A stretch of DNA of 34,916 nt, taken from positions 1 to 34,916 of the forward strand of contig JAFXHA010000033.1 in NCBI GenBank assembly GCA_017536635.1. The letters are read 5' to 3'. Under the pieces are notes generated by a model. The model saw only the letters and a program-made list of their open reading frames with translations, did no database searches and was not told the origin of the DNA. Of the stretch, positions 7,763 to 16,020 are shown piece by piece (the first letter of the stretch is position 1; each line of letters starts with the position of its first letter). The stretch is from Clostridia bacterium (GTDB lineage: Bacteria; Bacillota; Clostridia; Oscillospirales; CAG-272). Position numbers and translations under genes: made by a program.

Positions 7763-9715
7763 TTAGTTGAATTTAAAATCCGTGCAAACGGGGGAGTGGT
7801 CGCTGGAATCCAGCGCTTCAAGCGAAGTGATCACCTTGAACTTCAAGGGTACCATTCCTGCACTATACATAATACGGTCGGTAATTGATCTGTGTGGCTC
7901 AAATTTACCGTAGTCGTGGAAGGTGCCGTGGCCTATATTGTTATTATCATTGACCAAAGCCTCACGCTGAGCATCCTTGTAGCCGGCGTCGGTGAAATAT
8001 TTATATGCGCCTTTTCCAATGGCCATCCAGAGATCTCCCGAAAGTATCGTCGGCAGAGCCTCGCTGCTTCCGCTCTGAGCCTGCGCATAAGCTACTGTTT
8101 CAAGCTGCTCGATAGCGGCTACGTTATCATTTGTCATATTGGTGTAATGGGATACCGTATAGATGAACTTATCGCCGTCCTTAGTTTCAAGCACAGCCCA
8201 AGGGAAGCTGCGGTAGTTGATATCCTTCTGATATTCGGTATATCTCCAGCCTGCCGCTATGACCTTGATCCCCGCATCCTTTCGGATAAATATTTTTTGA
8301 GGACGGGGACCGCGCGATTTGACGAAGGATTCCAGACGGGAATCGTTCGGAAAATCGTTTTCTGATTCTATCTCGTAATAATATTCGGATATTTCACGCA
8401 ATACAGCATTAAACGTGGTTCTGTAAGCACCAGACGGGGGATCGTAAAATTCGTTTGTTCCAAACACGTCGGGAAGATTTTTGAGAATCGTATCCGCCAG
8501 CTTTTCGGCAAGGTCTATTTGTCCGGAAGTTCCGGGACCGCCCATATTCCACGCCATTATTCTCACGTCGGTGTTATTGGCTCTTGTGAGCATATTGCCT
8601 TCGTATACGTTATCGGCATTATCGGATATAAGAATATCGCCGCTTATCTCAGAGCCGGAGATATTATGCTTGTCGTCCAGCGTTTTGAGATGGCTTATAA
8701 ATTTTTCCCCGACTACCTCCAATGTGGAGAAGCCCTCTGCCATTATAACGAGCTTGCCGTTCTTTTCTACAACGTCGTAATTGACGTTAGGACGGTCATA
8801 TCCGGCGCGAACCGCCTTGCTCTCGGCTCTGTTCGTTTTTCCTACGAGTATCTCATAAGCGCTCTCTTTTGTTGAGTCTTGGACGATAGGCAGCTTCAAG
8901 CCGATGAGATCAATAAGCTCTGTCTGTAATTTTTCTGCAGCCTGCTTTGCATAATAGCTGTCGTAATAAACAATGGTGTATTTCGATATGTGATTTGATG
9001 CGACAGTAAGATTTCCAAGAGGGAAGGCGACTCTCGTTTCATATATTATTCCGTTGTTAAAGGTTATAGACGGTGCGAGTGATAACATATGCTTTTCAAT
9101 AAAATAATTTATTGCAAGAACGGTTGACTCGGTAGTTCCTCCTGTAATATAGAGGTCTCCGTTTATCATTTGTATGGAGAATGAGTTGTAATCAAGACTG
9201 TTTTTGATCTCGTTGCTGTTTTCATCGATCTTAATTGCATCGATAATTATTTTTGGTATGCTCGTATTGCCATCGGTGATCGTTTTGAAGGTTGATTCCT
9301 TATACATCGGTATAGAAACGTTGTACTCCTCGAGAAACGTTGCGCGAAGCTGATTGCAGGCGGCGGTGAGATTTGCGCCGTTTGAATCGGGAATAACTAT
9401 TGTATAATCGGTTTTCTTTTTTTCGACTATGGTATAAGTGCGATCGTCTGGCTTTTCGGTGTCGGTTGACTCGGATGAATCTTCAGACTCGGTATCTTTC
9501 GTTGTATCCGAGCTTTCCGTGTCGGACGTATCCTCGGTGTCGGTGGTAGTCTCAAGCACCTGAGACGTTTCTTCAGTTTCGGTAGCTTCAACGCTTTCGG
9601 TGGTATCCGTGCCGTCGGTGTCAATAGGCGTTTGGCCGCGTTGGCAGGATATTATCAATGGTACGATAAATGTGAACACCAATAAAAGAGCTACAATTTT
9701 TATATATTTTTTCAT
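7763..9715 (-). CDS. Lipoprotein with tandem alpha/beta domains and a variant EEP-fold domain (paralogue 1)
   Basis: This 650-residue protein has a signal peptide with lipobox IISC (Cys24) and a disordered Asp/Ser/Thr/Glu linker (about 30-92). Two similar alpha/beta units follow (about 100-225 and 244-345). Each opens with a YTIV strand and has a gene-internal signature, IPKIIIDA in the first and AYEILVGKTNRAES in the second. They resemble accessory N-terminal domains of some glycoside hydrolases. Residues about 383-650 look like an endonuclease/exonuclease/phosphatase domain: WN (Asn390), NEFYD (Glu422), SHY (His523), GD (Asp561), TDRIMYS (Asp613), SSDHSP (Asp639-His640). The usual GDxN asparagine is Trp563, so activity may be altered or absent. 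AAGGAG precedes the ATG by ten bases. Substrate is unknown; phosphoesters or sphingomyelin-like lipids are only guesses. Confidence 0.78.
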   Translation of the reverse strand: MKKYIKIVALLLVFTFIVPLIISCQRGQTPIDTDGTDTTESVEATETEETSQVLETTTDTEDTSDTESSDTTKDTESEDSSESTDTEKPDDRTYTIVEKKKTDYTIVIPDSNGANLTAACNQLRATFLEEYNVSIPMYKESTFKTITDGNTSIPKIIIDAIKIDENSNEIKNSLDYNSFSIQMINGDLYITGGTTESTVLAINYFIEKHMLSLAPSITFNNGIIYETRVAFPLGNLTVASNHISKYTIVYYDSYYAKQAAEKLQTELIDLIGLKLPIVQDSTKESAYEILVGKTNRAESKAVRAGYDRPNVNYDVVEKNGKLVIMAEGFSTLEVVGEKFISHLKTLDDKHNISGSEISGDILISDNADNVYEGNMLTRANNTDVRIMAWNMGGPGTSGQIDLAEKLADTILKNLPDVFGTNEFYDPPSGAYRTTFNAVLREISEYYYEIESENDFPNDSRLESFVKSRGPRPQKIFIRKDAGIKVIAAGWRYTEYQKDINYRSFPWAVLETKDGDKFIYTVSHYTNMTNDNVAAIEQLETVAYAQAQSGSSEALPTILSGDLWMAIGKGAYKYFTDAGYKDAQREALVNDNNNIGHGTFHDYGKFEPHRSITDRIMYSAGMVPLKFKVITSLEALDSSDHSPVCTDFKFN

Positions 9716-9760
9716 ATCTCGGATCTCCTTGATCTTGAATAACTTTTCTGAGTTTAAATC

Positions 9761-9789
9761 ATTCTATCACAAAAATATTGAAAATACAA
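9761..9789 (-). promoter_or_regulatory. Promoter of EEP lipoprotein 1
   Basis: On the minus strand TTGTAT (9789-9784), a 17-base spacer and TAGAAT (9766-9761) give a good sigma-A match. A TG dinucleotide lies near the -10 box (TGTGATAGAAT). The start would be near 9754, giving a leader of about 40 bases. It shows that this gene is transcribed separately from its paralogue upstream. Confidence 0.6.
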
Positions 9790-9827
9790 TAGCAAATCTA
9801 AATTTTATTTTCCACCAAAAATTGAAA

Positions 9828-9853
9828 AAAGGGCTGCTTTAAATCAGCCCTTT
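9828..9853 (-). terminator. Hairpin terminator after EEP lipoprotein 2
   Basis: AAAGGGCTG (9828-9836) and CAGCCCTTT (9845-9853) pair around an 8-base loop, seven bases beyond the lipoprotein stop. On the minus strand the stem runs into TTTTTTCAATTTTT, a typical Rho-independent tail. Confidence 0.8.
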
Positions 9854-9859
9854 AAAAAT

Positions 9860-11848
9860 TTATTTGAATTTCAGGTCCGAGCAAACGGGGTAGTGGTCGC
9901 TGGTCCTGTCGGTAAGCTCGGATGCGATGACCTTGAACTGCAACGCCTCAAAATGAGCAGTGCTGTACCAAACGAAATCCTCTGCCGCACGCGAGGTCTG
10001 TCTGACGCCTACGGTATGGAAGGTCGCGTGGCTGACTATAACGTCGCCGTACGTTGAGATATTACATTTTATCAGCGCGCTCTGCTGCGAATCTCCAAAG
10101 CCTCTTTCAAGGTGATATTTATATCCTGCTTTGCCCTTTACGGTGAACATATCTCCCGTGATTATAGTGGGGAGCGCTTCCTCGCTGCCGCTCGCCGCCT
10201 GTGCATCGGCAATTGCCTGCTGATGCTCGGCAGCCCAGGTAGTATCCGTGCCGCTATCGCCGTAATGTCCTGCGGAAATAATGAATTTCTGGCCGTCGGT
10301 CATTTTAAAGACTGCGGTATGGAAGCCAAGATATTTAACGTATGCGCCGTCATACTTTACGGAGCAGTATCTCCAGCCAGACGTTATCAGCTCAAGACCG
10401 AGAGACTTTTTGTGAAGTATGTTTTCGTTGATTCCGTAATTGGTGTCTCCCGTTACTCCTTCGGCAGGCTTATCGGTGTCATAAGGCGAATCCTCAAGCA
10501 CGTAATAATATTCGTAGAGCTCACCCATTACCGCCTTATAAAGATTTATGTGATGCGCGGTTACATTGCTGTTATATATCTCGTCGGTGGTTACAAGATC
10601 GGGGTAGTAAGCAAGTATCATATCGGCGATAGCCTCTCCGCGCTCGGTGTCGTTCTTGTATATGGCGTTTTCGTTCCAGAGAAGCGGCGCCGCCATATTG
10701 TAGTGAAGAACTCGAAGATCCGTGCCATCGGCGCGGTCTATCATCGTGGTAGTATCGATAAAATCGATAACGTCTCCGTCCGCGATCGTTCCGTTGACGT
10801 CTGTCGCCGCCGTGATCGATCCGATATATTTTTCAAGCTCTGCGGTCGCGTGCTCAAGCGTTTTGTATCCCTCACCCATAACCACGAGCTTTGTGCCCAA
10901 GGTCTTTACGTCGTAATATACGTTGGGACGCTCGTATTCTGCTCTGACTGCTTTGCTTTCGTCTCGGTTTGTCTTGCCTATGAGTATCTCGTGGTCAGTC
11001 TCGTCTGAGGTATCCTTGGTTACACCCAAGGTTATACCTGTTTTTCTGAATATCGCACCTCTGATAAACTCGGCGTATTTGGCGGCGTGGAAGCTACCGC
11101 AGTGTACGATCTTGTATTCGGATATGGGTGTACCGTTTATAGTGATATTCTCGACCTGCTCGGATTTGCTTTCATAGCAGAAGCCGTCCTCAAAGGCGAG
11201 CTCGGTCATACCCTTATAAAGATAGGTGATCTTGAAGTATTCCCACGCGCGAAGAGTGTCGGTGTTGCTCTTTCCGGTTATGTAAAGCGTGTTCTTTGAG
11301 AATTTTATTATAAATTCACCCGAGTCGAGCGCATATCTCATATTCACGCTTTCGGGATCCTCGATCAATGAGCCGACGATTATTTTTGGAGCGTTCAGCT
11401 TCTCGCCGTAAAGAAATTTGAAATCGCTGACGGTCTTAACGTTTATTCCAACGCCCGCAAAGGTAGAGAACAAGCATTTGAGCTCGTTGGTGGCGATCGC
11501 TATATCGGCATTTACCGAGTCGGTGGTAACGATCGTGTATTTTGTTTTCTTGTCTGCAATAATGGGAAGTATTTCTACGACCTCGGGCTCGTCAGCATCT
11601 GTATCCTCCGACTCTGTGTCCTTTGAGGTTTCGGTGCTTTCTGTTCCCGCCGTGGTAGAGCCTTCGGTATCGGTCGTTGTATTTTCTGTGTCCGTTGTCG
11701 TGCTCTCGGTATCGGTGGTAAGCTCCGAAGCCTCGGTATCTGAGCTTTCGTCAGGCTCCTGAGCATTGTTGCAGGATACTGCACAAGCCATAGCCATTAT
11801 GAGCACCAGAACGAGAGAGATTATTTTAATAAATACCGTCTTTTTCAT
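9860..11848 (-). CDS. Lipoprotein with tandem alpha/beta domains and a variant EEP-fold domain (paralogue 2)
   Basis: This 662-residue paralogue of the downstream gene has the same order: signal peptide with lipobox AVSC (Cys26), a Thr/Asp/Glu linker (about 30-92) built from repeated TTDTE-like units, two alpha/beta units (about 102-225 and 243-345, the second with HEILIGKTNRDES), then the EEP-like domain (about 377-662). EEP positions are HYN (Asn384), DEIYN (Glu423), GHY (His528), GD (Asp566), EDFVWYS (Asp624) and TSDHYP (Asp651-His652). Phe568 occupies the GDxN asparagine position, again a loss. I chose ATG 11848 over the longer frame because AGGAG lies about eight bases upstream and the signal peptide then starts MKKTVF. 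The pair arose by duplication and then diverged. Substrate is unknown. Confidence 0.78.
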   Translation of the reverse strand: MKKTVFIKIISLVLVLIMAMACAVSCNNAQEPDESSDTEASELTTDTESTTTDTENTTTDTEGSTTAGTESTETSKDTESEDTDADEPEVVEILPIIADKKTKYTIVTTDSVNADIAIATNELKCLFSTFAGVGINVKTVSDFKFLYGEKLNAPKIIVGSLIEDPESVNMRYALDSGEFIIKFSKNTLYITGKSNTDTLRAWEYFKITYLYKGMTELAFEDGFCYESKSEQVENITINGTPISEYKIVHCGSFHAAKYAEFIRGAIFRKTGITLGVTKDTSDETDHEILIGKTNRDESKAVRAEYERPNVYYDVKTLGTKLVVMGEGYKTLEHATAELEKYIGSITAATDVNGTIADGDVIDFIDTTTMIDRADGTDLRVLHYNMAAPLLWNENAIYKNDTERGEAIADMILAYYPDLVTTDEIYNSNVTAHHINLYKAVMGELYEYYYVLEDSPYDTDKPAEGVTGDTNYGINENILHKKSLGLELITSGWRYCSVKYDGAYVKYLGFHTAVFKMTDGQKFIISAGHYGDSGTDTTWAAEHQQAIADAQAASGSEEALPTIITGDMFTVKGKAGYKYHLERGFGDSQQSALIKCNISTYGDVIVSHATFHTVGVRQTSRAAEDFVWYSTAHFEALQFKVIASELTDRTSDHYPVCSDLKFK

Positions 11849-11882
11849 AAATCTTCTCCTCATATTATATTGTATATATTTT

Positions 11883-11911
11883 AGTTTATCATACCGGAAC
11901 GCAAAAAGCAA
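11883..11911 (-). promoter_or_regulatory. Candidate promoter of EEP lipoprotein 2
   Basis: On the minus strand TTGCTT (11911-11906), 17 bases, TAAACT (11888-11883). Both boxes deviate from consensus at two positions, but the spacing is exact and the site lies between the glmM terminator and the ribosome binding site, where a promoter is required. Confidence 0.4.
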
Positions 11912-11927
11912 GATATTTTGAAAAAAT

Positions 11928-11954
11928 AAAAGCTATCGCGCCGCGATAGCTTTT
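11928..11954 (-). terminator. Terminator of the DUF6062-mnmM-vanY-glmM unit
   Basis: AAAAGCTATCGCG (11928-11940) and its exact complement (11942-11954) form a 13-base inverted repeat with a one-base centre, folding with a small loop. On the minus strand it is followed by TTTTATTTTTTC. It begins six bases after the glmM stop. Confidence 0.85.
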
Positions 11955-11959
11955 GAAAA

Positions 11960-13315
11960 TTATTTGCTTGCAAGTCTTGACACTATAACGTCCGCAACAT
12001 TTTTTGCAACGCGCTCGATGAGCTCGGTGTCCATACCCTCAACCATAACGCGTATGAGCGGCTCTGTGCCCGACGGGCGAACCACTATTCGTCCTGTCTT
12101 GCCAAGCGTTTCCTTGGCTTCTTCTATTTTAAGATTGACCTCTTTATCGGTATAAAACGCGATCTTGCCCTCTGCCGATATTTTGAGATTTATCATAGTC
12201 TGCGGATATCCCGTCATGACCTCTGATAGCTCGGAGAGCTTTTTGCCCGAATGCTTTGCGATCGACAGGAGCTGAACAGCGGTGAGCTGTCCGTCTCCCG
12301 TGGTTGCGAAATCTTTGAAGATGATATGTCCCGATTGCTCGCCGCCGAAAGCAAATTCGCCGAGAAGCATCTCCTCAAGCACGTATCTGTCGCCGACCTT
12401 GGTGGCGATGAATCTGATATCGTTTTCCTCGCAGAATTTAGTAAAGCCGAAGTTGGACATTATCGTGCCGACCACGGTATTACCCGCCAGCTTTCCGCGT
12501 CTCTTGAGATCGAGCGCACAGATAGCCATAATAAAATCGCCGTCGATGACGTTTCCTTTTTCGTCCACGCAAAGACATCTGTCAGCATCGCCGTCAAATG
12601 CTATACCGCAGTCGAGTTTGTGCTCGACAACGTATTGCGACAGAGCAGATATATGCGTTGAGCCGCAGTTGTCGTTGATGTTTGCACCGTTTGGCTTATC
12701 GTAAAGAATTTTTGCGTTTGCCCCGAGCTTTTTGAACAGAAGTCTGGCAGTTGAGGATGCCGAGCCGTTGGCGCAGTCAACCGCGATATTCAACCCCTCA
12801 AGGCTATAATAAGATGTGCTTGCCACGTGGTCAACGTAATCCTTTGCGGCGCTTGCTGCAAGAGTAAGCCTGCCGACGTCCTTTCCTGTGGGACGCTCGT
12901 ATACGGTATTACCGTTAAGTATCAGCTCCTCGATCCTCTCCTCAAGCATATCGGGAAGCTTAAAGCCGTTGCCTCCAAATATTTTTATGCCGTTGAACTC
13001 TGCGGGATTGTGAGACGCCGATACCATAATGCCCGCATCAGCCTTGTACTTTCCAACGAGGAATGCCACGGCAGGCGTGGGAATAACGCCGAGCTGTATA
13101 ACGTCAGCGCCGAGTGAGCAAAGTCCCGCCACGATAGCGGAGCAGAGCATATCCGAGGAAGCGCGCGTGTCGCTTCCGATAACGAAGGTGGGTCTTTTTC
13201 TTGAAGTGTCGGTAAGGACTGCGGCAGCCGCGCGTCCTACGTTGAATGCGAGCTCACAGGTGAGCTCTGTGTTTGCAATTCCTCTGATGCCGTCCGTTCC
13301 GAATAATCTTCCCAT
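11960..13315 (-). CDS. glmM: Phosphoglucosamine mutase
   Basis: GlmM interconverts glucosamine 6-phosphate and glucosamine 1-phosphate, the step feeding UDP-GlcNAc, peptidoglycan and other envelope polymers. The 451-residue length is typical. Visible motifs are the N-terminal GRLFGTDGIRG (2-12), the phosphoserine loop SASHNP (99-104, catalytic Ser101), the Mg2+ site DGDADR (241-246), the sugar-binding GGEQSGH and the phosphate-binding RPSGTEPLIRVM near the C terminus. AGGAAGG lies five to six bases before the ATG. It is the last gene of a minus-strand unit; the preceding beta-helix acyltransferase gene ends 21 bases upstream. That neighbour resembles the acetyltransferase half of GlmU, which acts on GlmM's product, although it need not have that role here. 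Confidence 0.97.
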   Translation of the reverse strand: MGRLFGTDGIRGIANTELTCELAFNVGRAAAAVLTDTSRKRPTFVIGSDTRASSDMLCSAIVAGLCSLGADVIQLGVIPTPAVAFLVGKYKADAGIMVSASHNPAEFNGIKIFGGNGFKLPDMLEERIEELILNGNTVYERPTGKDVGRLTLAASAAKDYVDHVASTSYYSLEGLNIAVDCANGSASSTARLLFKKLGANAKILYDKPNGANINDNCGSTHISALSQYVVEHKLDCGIAFDGDADRCLCVDEKGNVIDGDFIMAICALDLKRRGKLAGNTVVGTIMSNFGFTKFCEENDIRFIATKVGDRYVLEEMLLGEFAFGGEQSGHIIFKDFATTGDGQLTAVQLLSIAKHSGKKLSELSEVMTGYPQTMINLKISAEGKIAFYTDKEVNLKIEEAKETLGKTGRIVVRPSGTEPLIRVMVEGMDTELIERVAKNVADVIVSRLASK

Positions 13316-13336
13316 AAAGACCTTCCTAAATATTAT

Positions 13337-14002
13337 TTATTGTTTTTTTACAATATTGCCCGCTGACTTGAAAATACTGTCGGGGGGAATGCTTCCTCTG
13401 ACCGATGACAGAGGATATATATTTGTATTTTTGCCAATTACCGTGCCGGGATTAAGAACACAGTTACAGCCTATCTCAACGTTGTCGCCGATCATCGCGC
13501 CGAATTTTTTGAATCCCGTTTCAATTTTGCCGTCCTCGGCCGTTACTGTAACAAGAGTTTTATCGCTTTTTACGTTGGAGGTAACGGCACCCGCGCCCGT
13601 ATGCGCGCGGTATCCGAGCACAGAATCGCCGATATAGTTGAAATGCGGCACTTGAACCGAATCGAAAAGTATCGCGTTTTTTATCTCACAGGAGTTGCCC
13701 ACGACACAGTCCTCGCCGACGATGACCGCGCCGCGTATATAAGCCCCCACTCTTATTTCGGATCGGTGCCCGATTATTGCGGGAGCGCATATGGTGGCGC
13801 TTGGCGCTACCACGGCACTTTTCGAGATCCATACGTTTTCCTCGGGATTGTCGTATTCTTCCTCGGAAAGCGTGCGTCCAAGCTGGATCACAAATTCTTT
13901 GATGTGGGGAAGAACGTGCCACGGATACTCGCAGGAGCCGAGGAGCTCGCTTGCGAGCGTGTGCGAAAGATCAAAAAGCTCGTTTGTTTTTAAGGTCAGC
14001 AT
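13337..14002 (-). CDS. Left-handed beta-helix acyltransferase, GlmU C-terminal-like
   Basis: The 221-residue protein has a helical N-terminal cap (1-55) and then hexapeptide repeats of the left-handed beta-helix fold (about 57-205), for example VVAPSATICAPAIIG and AMIGDNVEIGCNCVLNPG. VPHFNYIGDSVLG (118-130) aligns with the active-site turn of the GlmU acetyltransferase domain, where the His (here His120) is the catalytic base, and AHTGAGAVTSN follows as in that family. It lacks the N-terminal uridylyltransferase domain of bifunctional GlmU. It probably transfers an acyl group from a CoA donor to a sugar phosphate or nucleotide sugar; glucosamine 1-phosphate is one candidate because glmM is immediately downstream. 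AAAGGTG precedes the ATG by about six bases. Confidence 0.75.
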   Translation of the reverse strand: MLTLKTNELFDLSHTLASELLGSCEYPWHVLPHIKEFVIQLGRTLSEEEYDNPEENVWISKSAVVAPSATICAPAIIGHRSEIRVGAYIRGAVIVGEDCVVGNSCEIKNAILFDSVQVPHFNYIGDSVLGYRAHTGAGAVTSNVKSDKTLVTVTAEDGKIETGFKKFGAMIGDNVEIGCNCVLNPGTVIGKNTNIYPLSSVRGSIPPDSIFKSAGNIVKKQ

Positions 14003-14034
14003 AATATCACCTTTATATTTATAATTATTAACTG

Positions 14035-15441
14035 TCAGCTTTCGGTATCTTCAAGATATTCCTCAAGAGAGATTCCCGAATTATATATTTCGGTTGCCGC
14101 CTCGCGTCCTACGAAGCGATAGTGCCAGGGCTCGTAGCTGTATCCCGTGATATCTTCCTTTTCTCTGGGATAGCGCAGTATAAAGCCGAATTTGTAAGCG
14201 TTTGCCGAGAGCCACTTGAATTCCTCTGATCTTTCAAATTCCTCGGTAAGCTTGGGATATTCGTCGGTTACAAAGTCAACACAAAGTCCGCTCTGATGCT
14301 CGCTTGATCCGGGGCGTGCCGAGGTCTTTTCGGCCTCTGCCTCTGCCTGCGCCTGAGACATTCCGTAATTGCGCTTATATTCCGCAACGTAGCTGTTAAA
14401 GAGAGATTCCTGATAGGAATACGGACGGTACGCACTTGTTATCTTGATCTCGGTAAATCCCGCCTGCTCCATTTCAAGCATCATCGCGTAAAGCGCGTTT
14501 GCGGCGTCTGAGCAAAGCTGAAATTCCCAATCTCGCAGCGGATCTCTCGTTTGACATTCAAGATATACGAGGTCGCTCGGCGTATACGTGCTTCCGAGAT
14601 AATTTTCCTTGTCTTTGTTGACAAGCAGAAGAGCCTCGCTCTTGATGCTGTCAAGGTAGGGAGTTATATCAATATTGTATTTGTAGAGTGTATCGGGATC
14701 TATCGGTTCGGTTATGACCTCGAAATCGTCAGCACTGAAGAATACGTCGAGAAAGACCTGCTTTCCGTCTATCTTGTTATAGCGCCTTTTGACCTCGACG
14801 GTATTGTCGCGACTGTTGTAGGATATACGAAGTCCGTTGCCGTCGATATCAAGCACGTTGCTTAAAAATTTATACGGCACCATACAAAATTCTTCACTGA
14901 TCTCGGCAAATCCGCCCATTTCTACCTTGTTGCCGTTGATGATAGCAAGGTCGCTGCCGTCCTCAAAGCTCAGATACTGTCCGCCGGGCGTGGAAAAGGA
15001 AGCGGTGCTTTTAGTGCCACTGACTATGAGATCGCCCTCAATAGCGACCTTTCTCATATCAATATAAAGAGAGTCCTCTCTCATTGCAAAATCATACTCC
15101 TCAATATATGTTTCTTCGCCGATATATATGACAAAATCATCGGTGTTCGGCTTGCTTTTTGCGTATCTTACCGCAAAAACTATACCGAATATAAGTATTA
15201 CAGCAATACATATCACGCTTATTGCCACTATCGAAACGAAAAGGATATTCTTTTTAGCGTATCTTATAGCCTTCGCCTTGTCCGAGTTATCGTAATGTGC
15301 AAGCCGGCTTCGGTCGACCTTTTGCGCGTCTATGCTCTGACGAAGCAGATCGAGCTCCTCGTCGGATAGCGGCTCGCTTATAGGGTCCTGTATGCCGTCG
15401 AGCTCCTCGGTCTCGTTTTCAATGTTAAAATTTTTGTTCAT
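14035..15441 (-). CDS. Membrane-anchored VanY-type D-alanyl-D-alanine carboxypeptidase
   Basis: This 468-residue protein trims the terminal D-Ala from peptidoglycan stem peptides. It has an acidic cytoplasmic N terminus (1-65), one membrane segment (about 66-92), a copper-amine-oxidase-N-like domain (about 105-220, with CMVPYKFLSNVLDIDG) and a C-terminal VanY/LAS peptidase domain (about 305-468). Peptidase motifs are ITSAYRP (334-340), SSEHQSGLCVDF (379-390, zinc ligands His382 and Asp389) and EPWHYR (437-442, catalytic Glu437 and zinc ligand His440). The ATG at 15441 is preferred because GGGAG lies about eight bases upstream; the longer frame begins at a TTG with no such site. It lies 20 bases after mnmM. 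A role in ordinary wall remodelling is more likely than vancomycin resistance, as no van genes are present. Confidence 0.88.
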   Translation of the reverse strand: MNKNFNIENETEELDGIQDPISEPLSDEELDLLRQSIDAQKVDRSRLAHYDNSDKAKAIRYAKKNILFVSIVAISVICIAVILIFGIVFAVRYAKSKPNTDDFVIYIGEETYIEEYDFAMREDSLYIDMRKVAIEGDLIVSGTKSTASFSTPGGQYLSFEDGSDLAIINGNKVEMGGFAEISEEFCMVPYKFLSNVLDIDGNGLRISYNSRDNTVEVKRRYNKIDGKQVFLDVFFSADDFEVITEPIDPDTLYKYNIDITPYLDSIKSEALLLVNKDKENYLGSTYTPSDLVYLECQTRDPLRDWEFQLCSDAANALYAMMLEMEQAGFTEIKITSAYRPYSYQESLFNSYVAEYKRNYGMSQAQAEAEAEKTSARPGSSEHQSGLCVDFVTDEYPKLTEEFERSEEFKWLSANAYKFGFILRYPREKEDITGYSYEPWHYRFVGREAATEIYNSGISLEEYLEDTES

Positions 15442-15461
15442 TCTTGCTCCCAAATATTATA

Positions 15462-16016
15462 TTACGGTTTGCTTTCAATTATTATAAAAAACGGAGACGT
15501 CGGAGAATTCAGAATGTTTATCCGCGTTGCGCACACCTTGTATCTTGAGAGGGAAGAGAGGTATTCGCATATCATCTTACCTTCCGCCTCGCCCTCGGCG
15601 TGTCCGGGGTATACTGCCACGAGAATGATAGCATCCTTATCCATAAGCTCTATCGCCGCCTCAATTGCGGGGAGCGTAGTCTCGCGCATCGTGGTTACCG
15701 TTTTATCGCTTCCGGGAAGATATCCGAGATTGAACATTCCCGCCTTTATCGGTACGTCGACGTATTTTTTTACGTTGTGATGAGAATCGAGAATGAGTGT
15801 GTAGTTGTTGGGACAGCCGACCTCGCGCAAATGCTCCGAGGTAGAAGCGAGTGCCATCTCCTGCACGTCAAAGGCGAAAACGTGTCCGCTCTCACCAACG
15901 GTCTTTGAGAGAAATTCGGTGTCGTGTCCGTTTCCCATAGTGAAATCCACCGCAACGTCGCCCTCGCGAAGATGCGTGAGTATAAAATGCTTCTGAAGGT
16001 CAAGCAGATCTATCAT
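15462..16016 (-). CDS. mnmM: tRNA (mnm5s2U34) methyltransferase, YtqB/MnmM family
   Basis: This 184-residue SAM-dependent methyltransferase belongs to the YtqB family formerly called rRNA methylase. B. subtilis YtqB (MnmM) methylates 5-aminomethyl-2-thiouridine at tRNA wobble position 34. Visible motifs are the SAM loop DFTMGNGHDT (24-33), the acidic second strand AFDVQ (48-52) and the family signature NLGYLPGSDK (96-105), with AVYPGH in the C-terminal half. Its ATG is four bases after the DUF6062 stop, and its AGGAG site lies inside the end of that gene, which implies translational coupling. It is an odd guest between envelope genes. The function is transferred from the characterised relative. 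Confidence 0.88.
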   Translation of the reverse strand: MIDLLDLQKHFILTHLREGDVAVDFTMGNGHDTEFLSKTVGESGHVFAFDVQEMALASTSEHLREVGCPNNYTLILDSHHNVKKYVDVPIKAGMFNLGYLPGSDKTVTTMRETTLPAIEAAIELMDKDAIILVAVYPGHAEGEAEGKMICEYLSSLSRYKVCATRINILNSPTSPFFIIIESKP

Positions 16017-16020
16017 AATT

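Noticed and set aside
10112-11008. 298-codon plus-strand frame opposite the second lipoprotein
   Set aside because: It has no ribosome binding site or family motif, while the minus strand encodes a protein with a signal peptide, lipobox and a paralogue next door.
14035-15441. Vancomycin resistance gene cluster
   Set aside because: The carboxypeptidase has the VanY fold, but no vanH, vanA/B, vanX, vanR or vanS neighbours exist. General peptidoglycan trimming is the more economical reading.
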